A stretch of 64,000 nucleotides of DNA from contig JAVVVD010000004.1 in assembly GCA_036652795.1 (NCBI GenBank), positions 62,001 to 126,000 of the forward strand, in the 5' to 3' direction. This document shows positions 34,135-43,079 of the stretch, piece after piece. This DNA comes from JAVVVD01 sp036652795 (lineage in GTDB: Bacteria; Bacillota; Clostridia; Christensenellales; CAG-138). Position 1 is the first letter of the stretch; each line of letters opens with the position of its first letter. The notes under the pieces were generated by a model, which did not search any database, was not told the DNA's origin, and saw nothing but the letters and a program-made list of their open reading frames with translations. A program made the position numbers and the translations under genes.

Positions 34135-35454
34135 CTAGCACGCCGCTGAAGCATCGTGGTTTTGTGGCGTTTTCATAAGCGGCAATACAGCCTTTAAAGA
34201 AAAGCGGTTATTCTCTGCTGCGAATGAGCAGTAGCCGTTATATTTTTTTATTATCATTTCAATGCTCTTTACACCAAGCCCATGTCCCGCCATGCCACTT
34301 TGGGGTACTCCATATTCCATTATAATCTCACCCTCGTATGGATTTTCAATATAAATGAGCAAGTTACCTTTATTAATATGGCAGTTGATGGATACATTTC
34401 TATCTGCCGCATCTGCCTTTGCCGCCGCAGAAACAGCATTTTCCAAAGCATTTGAAAAGATTACGCACAGCTCTGTTCCGGACAATGGTAGTATTTGCGG
34501 CAAATCCAATTCCGCCTGTAGCTTAACGCCCTCCCTCTTCGCCTTTTGCGCAAAAGCAGAAATAATCATATTGACCTCATTATTTAAGCAATAATGCACA
34601 GGAGTTACGCCATCAATATCTGATTGCGCGTCACCGATATACTCCATTGCCGCAGATATATCGCCATTGGCAAGATATCTGCCAATCAATGCAAAACTAT
34701 GGCGCATATCGTGGCGGTAGATTTTTGCCTGCTCCTGAAAATTTGCCATTTCATCCATTTGGCGACCGGCATCCTCGATCAATACTGCCATCATGCTTTG
34801 CTCATTTTGAAGCATGTTTTTTTCGCGCATGGCTTTGAATAGATACATCAGGAGCAAATACGTAGCATATACAATGGCATCTGGAATCAAGCTGAGGAAG
34901 ATATTGCCATTTGCGTTAAATGTTGCAAATTGGTATCGGGTCGTTCCATATGCATACAGATAATGAAGGATCGGAATCACAGAAAACATCCAGAACAGCC
35001 TGTTTTCACCATGCTCCAGCATATAGTTAAAGGATGGTTTTAAGAAGCGATAAACCAAGAATATAACAATGGCATAGGATATGACATTCGACGCCAAAAT
35101 CATCAGAATAGTGGGCTCGCAAGCTTTTTTTATAATCATCGCAATCGTAATAGTTGGTGCAGTCAAAACAATGGCTGTAAGTAGCACAAAAAGCACCTTA
35201 ACACCCTTATACCGCGAGGCCATGCAAAACAGAACGAATAGTGGCGCCTGTACAAAGAATAGATAAAACTTCGAATATGTTGCGTTGCCAAAATAAATCC
35301 TGGCAATAATGTTGCCCAATAGCACTAGTGTAAAAAGCACCAATACAACCGCCCTGCGCCTTCGCGACAAATCACGTAGCCTAACATCCAAAAGTAGGTA
35401 GATTACCACACTGCCAAACAATATTAGTAAGGCGGAAGATGCTACAGCCGTCAT
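34135..35454 (-). CDS. GHKL (AgrC-like) sensor histidine kinase
   Basis: 439 residues: six or more helices in 1-215, then the kinase. The phospho-acceptor box is KIYRHDMRHSFALIGRY; the N box is IFSNALENAVSAA; the G box is GHGLGVKSI. This is the AgrC/VirS architecture, usually paired with a LytTR regulator, which is encoded one base upstream on the same strand. No peptide-processing AgrB gene is present. The signal is unknown. The C-terminal ASAAC tail is odd but may mean nothing. Confidence 0.9.
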   Translation of the reverse strand: MTAVASSALLILFGSVVIYLLLDVRLRDLSRRRRAVVLVLFTLVLLGNIIARIYFGNATYSKFYLFFVQAPLFVLFCMASRYKGVKVLFVLLTAIVLTAPTITIAMIIKKACEPTILMILASNVISYAIVIFLVYRFLKPSFNYMLEHGENRLFWMFSVIPILHYLYAYGTTRYQFATFNANGNIFLSLIPDAIVYATYLLLMYLFKAMREKNMLQNEQSMMAVLIEDAGRQMDEMANFQEQAKIYRHDMRHSFALIGRYLANGDISAAMEYIGDAQSDIDGVTPVHYCLNNEVNMIISAFAQKAKREGVKLQAELDLPQILPLSGTELCVIFSNALENAVSAAAKADAADRNVSINCHINKGNLLIYIENPYEGEIIMEYGVPQSGMAGHGLGVKSIEMIIKKYNGYCSFAAENNRFSLKAVLPLMKTPQNHDASAAC

Positions 35455-35455
35455 A

Positions 35456-36178
35456 TCATTCCGTCTCCTTTTCTAGGAACAAATGCTTCATATACGCTTG
35501 GCGCACCTGGCTATAAAGCAAACGCGAAATTGGTACGGTTTGCCCATCGTGCGTGGTAAACCCATTTGCAGTAAGTTCGCCCATCTGCCATAGGTTTGCT
35601 ATGTAGGAGCGATGCACTTTGATAAACTCCGGCCTGATCAAAAGCTTTTTTTCATACTCGGAGAGGGAGGCGCGGACTTCACGAACAGCACCATCCGACA
35701 AATGAAAGTAAAGCCACTTATTCATAACTTCCACAAATACCAGCTTTGAGAATAATATCCTTGCCATACCGCTTTGCGTTTTAACGGAGAAGCCCTCAAA
35801 TGACCTTTGCTCCTCGGCCGATATTTCATCCAACGCGGAAAACAGCTTGTCCTTTGAAACCGGCTTGAGAATATAATCCCATGCTTTCACCTCATAGCCG
35901 TCCAAAGCGTATTCTGGGGATGAAGTAAAAAACATTATTTTAATACTCTTATCAAATGTTCGTATTTCTTGGGCCGCCTGAATACCGGTAAAACCTGGCA
36001 TCATAATATCCAGCAGAAGCAAATCGTACTGATAGTTTTTAATAGTAGAAAGCAGCTCCGCAGCGCTTAGGTAGGTTTTATATGTAAGGCACGCATTTTT
36101 CTCTTGCCTGTATGTATTGAGCAACGATGAAATCCGAGTAAGCTCTAACAAATCATCATCACAGACAGCAATATGCAA
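35456..36178 (-). CDS. LytTR response regulator
   Basis: 240 residues from TTG at 36178, chosen because GGAGGTGATTTT sits directly before it; the frame extends to 36205 but without a site. Receiver domain 1-120 has acidic residues CDDD, the phospho-Asp in LLLLDIMMPGF and the Lys in DYILKPVSKDK. The LytTR DNA-binding domain (about 140-235) has RPEFIKVHRSYIANL. It pairs with the GHKL kinase after it. Likely targets are nearby genes such as the two lipoproteins, but I could not find convincing LytTR repeats. Confidence 0.92.
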   Translation of the reverse strand: MHIAVCDDDLLELTRISSLLNTYRQEKNACLTYKTYLSAAELLSTIKNYQYDLLLLDIMMPGFTGIQAAQEIRTFDKSIKIMFFTSSPEYALDGYEVKAWDYILKPVSKDKLFSALDEISAEEQRSFEGFSVKTQSGMARILFSKLVFVEVMNKWLYFHLSDGAVREVRASLSEYEKKLLIRPEFIKVHRSYIANLWQMGELTANGFTTHDGQTVPISRLLYSQVRQAYMKHLFLEKETE

Positions 36179-36279
36179 AAAATCACCTCCAACAATATGT
36201 AACATTCCGTTTTAATTTTATGACATATCCCCCTTATTTTCAAGTCGTTTTTACATTTGAGGTCGAATTCCCATATATT

Positions 36280-36402
36280 TCAGGAAAATCTTATCGCTTT
36301 TTTCCAAAGCTTGCTAAAGTTAAACAGCAAAATATCGTGTAACAAATGCATCCGTACTTTCAAAATTAGGTTGATCTTGGTGAGCGTATCAATCAGCTCC
36401 AT
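36280..36402 (-). CDS. Possible 40-residue amphipathic peptide upstream of the LytTR regulator
   Basis: An ATG at 36402 opens a 40-codon frame to TGA at 36280, starting MELIDTLTKINLILKV and ending SKLWKKAIRFS: Leu/Ile-rich, basic at the end, able to form an amphipathic helix. It lies about 100 bases upstream of an AgrA-like regulator, a position where signal peptides can lie. Against it: the ribosome site is poor (AGAAG touches the ATG), no AgrB-like protease is present, and there is no AgrD Cys/Ser ring. The remaining 36179-36621 holds nothing else I can name. Confidence 0.25.
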   Translation of the reverse strand: MELIDTLTKINLILKVRMHLLHDILLFNFSKLWKKAIRFS

Positions 36403-36621
36403 CTTCTATAGTTCGTTGAAAGCAACAGTTGTATCTCTTAGATATTTGCGGCGCCTTATGCAAAAACAGCGAGGTAATGTCTATTGGGCAACGAAAAGGA
36501 CACCTTGCAACGATTATAACGCGATGTTTTCCCGTTTGAGCGCCACAAAACCACATTGATATAAGTCACTAATATGGGTGGTTTATATATAAAGACACAG
36601 TATAAGAGGAGAAAAACAAAA

Positions 36622-37137
36622 ATGAAAAAACTATTAGTACTTATTACAGTAATCGCAATGATCTTGAGCCTTGTCGCTTGCGCGGCTAATCCCGCACCCG
36701 ATGCAGATGCACAGCCTCCAGTTGATGCGACTCAGGCTGATGACCAGGAGGCCCTGGCGGCTGCCGATTTTGAACAGGTGAAGACGTTCCTTGCCGCTGT
36801 GCAGGCACATCATGCATTGGCAGTACCTGTCGCCACTATACGTGAACAGGTTATAAGCGGAGAAGCAGATGCGAGCGAATTGCTCGATGGATTAAAAATG
36901 CTATCGGATGATTCTCAAGCTTTGCTTGCAAACGTGCAGGCTGCCGAGTGGAAAACTGAGGATTGCAGTGAACATGTTGCACTTTTAAACGAGCTGGCTG
37001 ATTCCCTTGCGCAGGCTGAGCTGTTGTGCTATGAAGCAGCCGGTGAAAATGACGAGGCCAAGCTTGAGAGCTCTTCCGCATTTCTGAGGACCTACGAAGA
37101 GAAGCTTAGCGCACTCCTTGACCTGATGGGTGTATAA
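36622..37137 (+). CDS. Small lipoprotein
   Basis: 171 residues. The start at 36622 follows AGAGGAGAAAAACAAAA. The signal ends in a lipobox LVAC (Cys21), then an Ala/Asp/Gln linker and an all-helical domain (about 45-171: VKTFLAAVQAHHALAVPVAT; LLNELADSLAQAELLCYEAA). No family recognised. It lies divergent from the two-component system, and its own hairpin separates it from the 1006-residue lipoprotein. Confidence 0.75.
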   Translation: MKKLLVLITVIAMILSLVACAANPAPDADAQPPVDATQADDQEALAAADFEQVKTFLAAVQAHHALAVPVATIREQVISGEADASELLDGLKMLSDDSQALLANVQAAEWKTEDCSEHVALLNELADSLAQAELLCYEAAGENDEAKLESSSAFLRTYEEKLSALLDLMGV

Positions 37138-37153
37138 TTTAAAAAGCTAAAAA

Positions 37154-37200
37154 TGACAGGTAGGGATTAGTCTCTACCTGTCAGTGCTTAAATTTTGTTT
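37154..37200 (+). terminator. Probable intrinsic terminator after the small lipoprotein gene
   Basis: TGACAGGTAG (37154-37163), 10-base loop, CTACCTGTCA (37174-37183), then T-rich sequence AAATTTTGTTTTT. Confidence 0.6.
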
Positions 37201-37263
37201 TTATCTTAGCGCCTATATAACTTGAATTCAGCGTAAAAGCACACTACAGGAAAGGATTTTTTT

Positions 37264-40200
37264 ATGAACGGAAAATTATTAAAACGAATAAGCCTGTTAC
37301 TTGCGCTTTTGATGATGTTGTCTATAATATCGTCGTGCGCACCGGTACAAGAACCGGAAGCCCCAACGCAGCCAACTGATACAATCACTGATGAAGTGGC
37401 CCCCGAAGAGCCTGCTACGGCTGCCGGAACCAGATTTACCACCAATGACGAAAACATTGAGATGATAGAGGTAAATCAGGTTATGAGCTATGGTCAAAAT
37501 ATTGACGATGGCTCTCTTTTTCCCATGGAAAACTTCGTATCCGGTAAAGATACGATTATCTTTGTAAAAACAGCTACACCAGCTGCCGTCAATGCGGACG
37601 GTACACAGCGATTAACCGTTTCCAAGGACGGCGAGCAGGTTGCTGAGCTTCTGCCCATGGATAGCGCGGAAAGCGACCGCATTGCCTTCATCCCCCCCTC
37701 CTTGGAAGACGTTGGCAATTGGGAACAAGGCGAATACACGCTTACCTATACCACTGAAGATGGCTGTGAGGCAACGCGCATAGTTAACTTTAATACGGCC
37801 AAGTCCATAAAGGTATTGGCTGTGCCCGTGCTGGCCAACTATGCCGGTCAGGTTGTGGATGTTGAGGGCGAATGGAAAACAGCAATCCAGTTTACGGCGG
37901 AAACATATCCTTTGGCAAAGGGTGCAATCGAGTATATATTGGCGCCCTCTCTGGATCTTTCCGATATAAGCTACGACCTAACAACAGATGAGGGTATGTT
38001 CAACGTTTGGTCAGCGCTTACAAATCTGCAAACCCCAAATAATGATTACGAGCTAATTCTCGGATTTGTGCGCAATCGTCAGGGAGAAGGCAATACGCAA
38101 GGCTACACCTATGGTTTGCCGGCTAATATCATTACAGAATCTGATGGTGATATGCAGCCCACTGTGGCACATGAAATTGCGCACTGCTATCAGGTTGGCG
38201 ACGAATATCCCGGCGGCGCCATTAACCCTGCGATAAACCCCGCTCCATGCGGAATGGAAGGCTCTGATTGGAATAACAGGGATGAAACAATCGTATCCAA
38301 CAAGCAGTTTGTTGTTGGCGGCAATGACATCGGTCAAACTGCGTCAGGCTCTGTTATCCCACTTGACCAATTCCCCGTAAATGCGGCGCAGCAATCCGTG
38401 CTGAGCAACAATGTATCCAGCTTTATGGGATCAGGAAGCAGCAATATTTCTGATTATTGGATTACCTCTGCGATTTGGGAGCAGTTGTATAAGTCCTTCG
38501 TATTTAACGATACATCTGCCATAACCACCAGCTCGACTGAAGGCTCTCAGGGCGATCAAGGCTCTGCTGACGGACAGCCATCTTCCGATACCATGCTGCC
38601 ATGCCAGGGCTGCAACGAAAGCTATGCCATAACTGACTACAATTTGTATGCCGTCTGCGAATCCTGTGAGCAGCTGACATCGGCCCAGTGGGGCAGTGAA
38701 TCCGTTACTTGCGAATACTGCGGTGAAGAAATAGCAATTTCCACAGATAATTCCTATATTCTTTGCCCCGATGAAAATTGCAGCCAGATTTCTGCACTTT
38801 CAGACTATGTTCAGCAGAAGCGCGAGCAAAAAGTCAGCGCTGATACAGCAGAACCTGAAACTGAAGTTGCCACGGCCGAAGAGGAAAAAACCTATCGTGC
38901 CATTGACATTAAAGGCAACTTAAAAGCAGACGACACCTTTGCCCCCGAACCTTGGTTTTCCTATGATACTACTGAATTCCCACGCGCGCTAAAGGGTGAT
39001 TACACTGTGGAAATGATGGATGCGTCCGGCAAGCTGCTTTCCAAGCACTGCTTCGATGTTTCGTTCTATACACAGACCAATCCACCTAAGAAGCTGGACT
39101 TTTCACCAATCAATCTCACCGTGTTCTACCCGGATGCAACGGCGAAAATTGCCATCACAAAAGAGGGCAAGGAGATTTATTCTGTAAACGTCTCGGCAAA
39201 TGCACCAGAAATTGAATTCGTTGGATTGAAGGAAAATAAAAAGCTTAGCGGTGAGCAGACAATATCCTGGAAGGGCAGCGACCAGGACGGCGATAAGCTG
39301 ATCTATGAGCTGTGGTACTGCACCGACGAAGGCGATTTTGTAAATGTTGCGTCTAATATTACAGCTACATCCTGTAAAGTGAATTTTGATACGCTGCCCG
39401 GCTCTGACAACGCGTATCTATATCTTTACGCCACAGACGGAACCGTAACCGCGCAGATGGATAGCCCATACCTGAGCGTTAACTATAAGGCGCCTGAAAT
39501 TTTGACCAAGCAGCCCACTGTGCCTGAGTATAAGATCACGGACGAAATATTGCTTAGCGCAGACGTCTATGATATGCAGGATGGTTGGCTATACGACGAT
39601 GATCAGGTGGTTTGGGTTGACGGCAGCGGACGCGAATACACCACGGGCAGCTTGCTTTGGATTTATCCCTACGAGTTAACTCCCGGCGAGCATACATTTA
39701 CAATGACCGCCACAAACTCCAAGGGCGTTTCCAGCAGCGCCAAATATACCTTTAAAATTGCTAATGATGAATCCGCACTGCCCAATGACTGGAGCAAGGA
39801 TGATGTGCGCCAGGCTCTGTCCAACGGCTTTATTGCGCCATTAGCCAATGTCAAGTCGCCAATCACGCGCGGCCAGTATGCGGCGCTGATGACCAACCTG
39901 TATTTCACGGTAGTTGACGAAAATACGGAAATCCTTGAGTATGAAGACGGCATAGTTACGGATTGCGGTTCTGACGATTATAGCCAATTCCTGATGGCTA
40001 AGCTTGGTTTCATGGAAGCAAAGGGTGGAAAGTTTGCGCCTAACGATGCTTTAACAGAGGAAGAAGCCGCTAAAATACTCTACAACGTAGTTATTACTGC
40101 CACAAAGGTTGATGATGGCGTAGAAACCGCAATGGAGGACATTATTGCAGAGCTAACGGATGCTAAAATTATTGATGATATTCCTGAGAATACCTATCAG

Positions 40201-40284
40201 GCCGCCAATAAAATAACCGGCCAGTTAGCTTTGGTTCGCTGCAATAGGCTATGGGAGTTCTTCTTCGGCGATACCGAAGGCTAA
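37264..40284 (+). CDS. Large lipoprotein: metalloprotease-like, zinc-ribbon, Ig-like and SLH-like domains
   Basis: 1006 residues. A lipobox (ISSC near residue 22) follows the signal. HEIAHCYQVGDEYPGG near 302 is a zinc-protease-like motif with the DEY spacing seen in M64-type peptidases, though one residue shorter. Cysteines in 445-515 form at least three ribbon pairs. Residues 640-830 have Ig-like repeats with acidic calcium-type segments (SWKGSDQDGDKLIYELWYC). The C-terminus (835-1000) has SLH-like repeats (WSKDDVRQALSNGFI; PITRGQYAALMTNLY). It is probably held at the membrane and the S-layer. Function is inferred. Confidence 0.75.
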   Translation: MNGKLLKRISLLLALLMMLSIISSCAPVQEPEAPTQPTDTITDEVAPEEPATAAGTRFTTNDENIEMIEVNQVMSYGQNIDDGSLFPMENFVSGKDTIIFVKTATPAAVNADGTQRLTVSKDGEQVAELLPMDSAESDRIAFIPPSLEDVGNWEQGEYTLTYTTEDGCEATRIVNFNTAKSIKVLAVPVLANYAGQVVDVEGEWKTAIQFTAETYPLAKGAIEYILAPSLDLSDISYDLTTDEGMFNVWSALTNLQTPNNDYELILGFVRNRQGEGNTQGYTYGLPANIITESDGDMQPTVAHEIAHCYQVGDEYPGGAINPAINPAPCGMEGSDWNNRDETIVSNKQFVVGGNDIGQTASGSVIPLDQFPVNAAQQSVLSNNVSSFMGSGSSNISDYWITSAIWEQLYKSFVFNDTSAITTSSTEGSQGDQGSADGQPSSDTMLPCQGCNESYAITDYNLYAVCESCEQLTSAQWGSESVTCEYCGEEIAISTDNSYILCPDENCSQISALSDYVQQKREQKVSADTAEPETEVATAEEEKTYRAIDIKGNLKADDTFAPEPWFSYDTTEFPRALKGDYTVEMMDASGKLLSKHCFDVSFYTQTNPPKKLDFSPINLTVFYPDATAKIAITKEGKEIYSVNVSANAPEIEFVGLKENKKLSGEQTISWKGSDQDGDKLIYELWYCTDEGDFVNVASNITATSCKVNFDTLPGSDNAYLYLYATDGTVTAQMDSPYLSVNYKAPEILTKQPTVPEYKITDEILLSADVYDMQDGWLYDDDQVVWVDGSGREYTTGSLLWIYPYELTPGEHTFTMTATNSKGVSSSAKYTFKIANDESALPNDWSKDDVRQALSNGFIAPLANVKSPITRGQYAALMTNLYFTVVDENTEILEYEDGIVTDCGSDDYSQFLMAKLGFMEAKGGKFAPNDALTEEEAAKILYNVVITATKVDDGVETAMEDIIAELTDAKIIDDIPENTYQAANKITGQLALVRCNRLWEFFFGDTEG

Positions 40285-40368
40285 TAACATTGCGCCAACA
40301 TGATGCTGCAATGTGAAAATCCGCAATATGTGGTGATTCCAGTGAGCATCAAGTTTCTAAACTACAAC

Positions 40369-40405
40369 AAAGGCCCGATAAGCTCTATGCTTATCGGGCC
40401 TTTAC
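40369..40405. terminator. Strong terminator hairpin after the large lipoprotein gene
   Basis: AAAGGCCCGATAAGC (40369-40383), loop TCTAT, GCTTATCGGGCCTTT (40389-40403): 15 perfect pairs. The A/T ends allow use from either side. Confidence 0.85.
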
Positions 40406-40526
40406 TTGTGAACATATAATCACAGGCAGTGCATTATATATTTTATTATTGTGCCAATCGCCAGTTCTACTTTGAATTCTATTCTATAGGTTTCTATACT
40501 GCGATCTCCTAATAGCGGTTGCCGCG

Positions 40527-40922
40527 TTATTCACCGCAATGGTGATCTGCGCAGCCATGTTCGCCACACGCATCGCCATGATGCTCACCGTGATGGCTGC
40601 ACATTACGTTTGGATCAAAGCTTAGGGTTCCTGCAAGGAGTGCTTCAACCGCCTGATCCGCCTGTCCTGTTACGCCTCCATAGAGCTTGACGCCAACCTC
40701 CTCCAGCGCCTTGCGTGCGCCGCCGCCAATCCCTCCACAGATGAGGGTATCGACCTTGATATTTTTTAGGATATTCGCCAATGCGCCATGTCCGCTTCCA
40801 TTCGTGTTTACAATTGTAGCAAGCATTACTTTGTTATCCTCCACATCGTATACCTTAAAACGCTCAGTGTGGCCAAAATGCTGGAATACCTGCCCATTTT
40901 CATAAGCTACTGCAATTCTCAT
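40527..40922 (-). CDS. NifX/NifB-type dinitrogenase cofactor-like protein with His/Cys-rich tail
   Basis: Start at 40922 follows AGGAG. 131 residues: the Nitro_FeMo-Co domain (MRIAVAYENGQVFQHFGHTE; DTLICGGIGGGARKALEEVG) and a 25-residue His/Cys tail (CSHHGEHHGDACGEHGCADH) likely to bind metal. Nitrogenase genes are absent, so it is not fixation-related; such proteins occur with iron-sulfur or metal-handling functions. It follows the DUF134 gene in one operon. Confidence 0.9.
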   Translation of the reverse strand: MRIAVAYENGQVFQHFGHTERFKVYDVEDNKVMLATIVNTNGSGHGALANILKNIKVDTLICGGIGGGARKALEEVGVKLYGGVTGQADQAVEALLAGTLSFDPNVMCSHHGEHHGDACGEHGCADHHCGE

Positions 40923-40957
40923 TGTAATTCTCCTCATTTGATTATATTTTTGCTCTC

Positions 40958-41326
40958 TTAGTCTTCTATTTTATTGCCCCGATTACAGCGTCTTGCGCAA
41001 TGACGGCCACAGCCGCATTTCTCTGCATCACCATCACAAAGCACATAATCTCCACCCTCAATGCACAGATCTTTTTCATTTACAAGGCACTCCGCCAGTT
41101 TAACGCGGGCGCTGTTATAAATTGCCTGCGCTGTCGTGCGTGCCACGTTCATACGCGCAGCACATTGCTCCTGCATCATACCTTCCAGATCTATCAAGCG
41201 GATACTCTCAAATTCATCTATTGTCATAGCAATCGTCTGGCGCACGGCAACAGTATCATCCTTTGGCCCAAATCGTCCACATTCCGGCATGGCGCAGATA
41301 CGCCGCCGCTTGCATGGTCTTGCCAT
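40958..41326 (-). CDS. DUF134-family predicted DNA-binding protein
   Basis: Start at 41326 follows GAGGGAGATGATTAAT. 122 residues: MARPCKRRRICAMPECGRFG is the family opening; a helix-turn-helix lies in the middle (MQEQCAARMNVARTTAQAIYNSARVKL). The C-terminus has Cys-rich CGCGRHCARRC. DUF134 proteins sit beside NifX-like genes, as here. It is the first gene, and its promoter region holds two copies of GGCATATG half-palindromes, which suggests autoregulation. Confidence 0.9.
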   Translation of the reverse strand: MARPCKRRRICAMPECGRFGPKDDTVAVRQTIAMTIDEFESIRLIDLEGMMQEQCAARMNVARTTAQAIYNSARVKLAECLVNEKDLCIEGGDYVLCDGDAEKCGCGRHCARRCNRGNKIED

Positions 41327-41348
41327 ATTAATCATCTCCCTCATTTAT

Positions 41349-41396
41349 GGCATATGCCGTTAATCCTTATTTTACACCATTATCGGCATATGTCAA
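41349..41396 (-). promoter_or_regulatory. Promoter of the DUF134 operon with two palindromic sites
   Basis: On the minus strand TTGACA (41391-41396), 16 bases, TAAAAT (41369-41374). The palindrome GGCATATGCC lies at 41349-41358 between promoter and gene. A near copy, GGCATATGTC, lies at 41385-41394 over the -35 box. Their centres are 36 bases apart. Confidence 0.75.
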
Positions 41397-41591
41397 CATC
41401 TATTTGATAAGCTTACTATGATATTTTTAATTTTTAGAGGTATTCGCGTTTAAACGTGTGTGGGATATGCAATTGAATCCTGATAACCATCAATATACCC
41501 CGCAATCACGCGGGGTACTACATTAAACAGGTATTTTATTTTTTAACACTAAAGATAGAGTTTTGAGCTTTCTTTATCAGAATGCATGCGT

Positions 41592-42119
41592 CTAGTGCGT
41601 ATCCTGCTTTGTGCGTTTCACCCAAAACACCAGATGCGGCATGTCCATATTATAATAATGCTTTGTAAAGCTTCCATTTATTGTCATTCCGTTTCGTTTG
41701 GCCACACCCTGTGATGCGATATTGTTATCCCTGATAATTGAATACACCTCATCCGCATTTAGCGTTTCAAAAGCATAGTGCTTGCAGGCAATTGCCGCTT
41801 CCGTGGCGTATCCGTTATTCCAATACGCCTTTTGAAATAAATAGCCAACCTCGAGCACCTGCCGTCCATCGCAATCCTGCATGGTAAGCCCGCACTGGCC
41901 AATCATCTCGCCGGTCGCTTTCAATATTACCGCCCAAAGCCCAAAGCCATAATCCGCATACCGCTTTATCTGGCGATTAAGCCAATCGTGCGCCTCATCA
42001 TCGCTAAACGGATGCTCGTATGCATACATTACCTCCGCATCCTGTAGCATTTTGCAAAGCGCAGGATAGTCTGTCTGTTTCATTTCCCTTAAATATAGCC
42101 TGTGCGTCTCTAATATCAT
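41592..42119 (-). CDS. GNAT-family N-acetyltransferase (RimJ/RimL-like)
   Basis: 175 residues. MILETHRLYLREMKQTDYPA opens the RimJ-type acetyltransferase; the acetyl-CoA motif is in GYLFQKAYWNNGYATEA. It would transfer acetyl from acetyl-CoA to an amine, possibly of a ribosomal protein or a small substrate, but the substrate cannot be read. The gene stands alone; the 309 bases after it hold only a possible gene remnant. Confidence 0.88.
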   Translation of the reverse strand: MILETHRLYLREMKQTDYPALCKMLQDAEVMYAYEHPFSDDEAHDWLNRQIKRYADYGFGLWAVILKATGEMIGQCGLTMQDCDGRQVLEVGYLFQKAYWNNGYATEAAIACKHYAFETLNADEVYSIIRDNNIASQGVAKRNGMTINGSFTKHYYNMDMPHLVFWVKRTKQDTH

Positions 42120-42219
42120 ATTTCTCCATCAGCGCAAAGCCGCTTGCAGCCTTGGCCGCTCAAAAACTTAATTTCCATTAAGGCTTTAAAGGCGCGTATA
42201 GCGCCGTATGCTCGGATGA

Positions 42220-42374
42220 CTATAGCATTTCAGCGCTATTTTCAATGTTGCAATTTAAAAGTGTAAGGAGCATAGAGATTAATATCATCCCTAAAGCCGC
42301 CAAAGCAATATTGATCCCCGGCTTTTTTAGATTCTATAAAACCCCTTGCCCCTGAGCGTATGCGCGTATATCAT
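42220..42374 (-). pseudogene. Possible frameshifted remnant of a small membrane protein gene
   Basis: On the minus strand an ATG at 42374 encodes MIYAHTLRGKGFYRI and then a stop. In another frame, starting within the same few bases, the sequence continues KKPGINIALAALGMILISML, a clear membrane helix, to a stop at 42220. Joining the frames gives one plausible 50-residue protein. A GGCGC/GCGCC hairpin follows. It may be a decayed gene or a sequencing slip. Apart from it, 42120-42428 shows nothing. Confidence 0.25.
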
Positions 42375-42428
42375 AATGCTCTGTTATTTTAAATGCCCAT
42401 TGCACTTAATCCGCGATACGGCATCGCT

Positions 42429-42953
42429 TCAGCTCTTAAACGACAAAGCCTTTTCATCCATATGCGCCCTGAATATGCTGCGTATCAGCGCTATGTCGGC
42501 CTGGTCTTTCATCTGATTTTTGGGCAGCACATAGGCGTGCAAATCCGTTAAAAAGATAAAAAAATCCCAGCGTGTCTCCACCACGTTCTTGATATGCTTG
42601 TAGGTAAGTTCCACCTCGCCGTTCTCGCTTTTTGCGTGGATACCCCCATTATGCAGCGTTATATCCTGCGTAAATACCGATATTTTGTTCTTTTTATAGA
42701 ATGAGCGCACCTTAAGCTTGATTATGACTACGTTTATCAAAAACAGCAGCACGGCCCCTCCCAACGCCATAGGCAGTGACTTGAGCAACGCGCTATTGAG
42801 CGAGCCGTCCGCCGCGTAATATGTAAGTCCCAGCAGCAGCATTATTATAATAAATACGATTAGGCAACTGACTATCAATTTTTTGTACGCCACATACATA
42901 TTATATCTTTCGTTTTCCTTTGCTGCTATTTTGAATATTCCATTATACTCCAT
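42429..42953 (-). CDS. YcxB-like membrane protein
   Basis: The ATG at 42953 has GGAGGAATACAGC upstream; the longer open frame does not. 174 residues: two helices (about 26-48 and 60-82), then a soluble C-terminal domain with the YcxB pattern (FTQDITLHNGGIHAKSENGE; HIKNVVETRWDFFIFLTDLH; YVLPKNQM). No biochemical function is known to me for the family. Confidence 0.78.
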   Translation of the reverse strand: MEYNGIFKIAAKENERYNMYVAYKKLIVSCLIVFIIIMLLLGLTYYAADGSLNSALLKSLPMALGGAVLLFLINVVIIKLKVRSFYKKNKISVFTQDITLHNGGIHAKSENGEVELTYKHIKNVVETRWDFFIFLTDLHAYVLPKNQMKDQADIALIRSIFRAHMDEKALSFKS

Positions 42954-43036
42954 GCTGTATTCCTCCGTATTGATGTGTGTGCCTTTAAGTTTATACCGTG
43001 ATTGGTAAATCGTCAAACATCTATGTCTTTTTATTT

Positions 43037-43061
43037 AAAAGGAGCCGCATACAACGGCTCC
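43037..43061 (-). terminator. Intrinsic terminator of uraA
   Basis: On the minus strand GGAGCCG (43055-43061), loop, CGGCTCC (43041-43047), then TTTT. It lies 19 bases after the uraA stop. Confidence 0.8.
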
Positions 43062-43079
43062 CTTCATAATGATTTTTTG

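Noticed and set aside
36257..36559. 100-codon plus-strand frame between the regulator and the lipoprotein
   Set aside because: No ribosome site, odd composition, no recognisable fold; likely chance.
40527..40922. Nitrogenase cofactor function
   Set aside because: No nif genes; the fold alone occurs widely in non-fixing anaerobes.
41496..41517. TACCCCGC/GCGGGGTA hairpin as a terminator
   Set aside because: No T run on either strand and no gene ends close to it.
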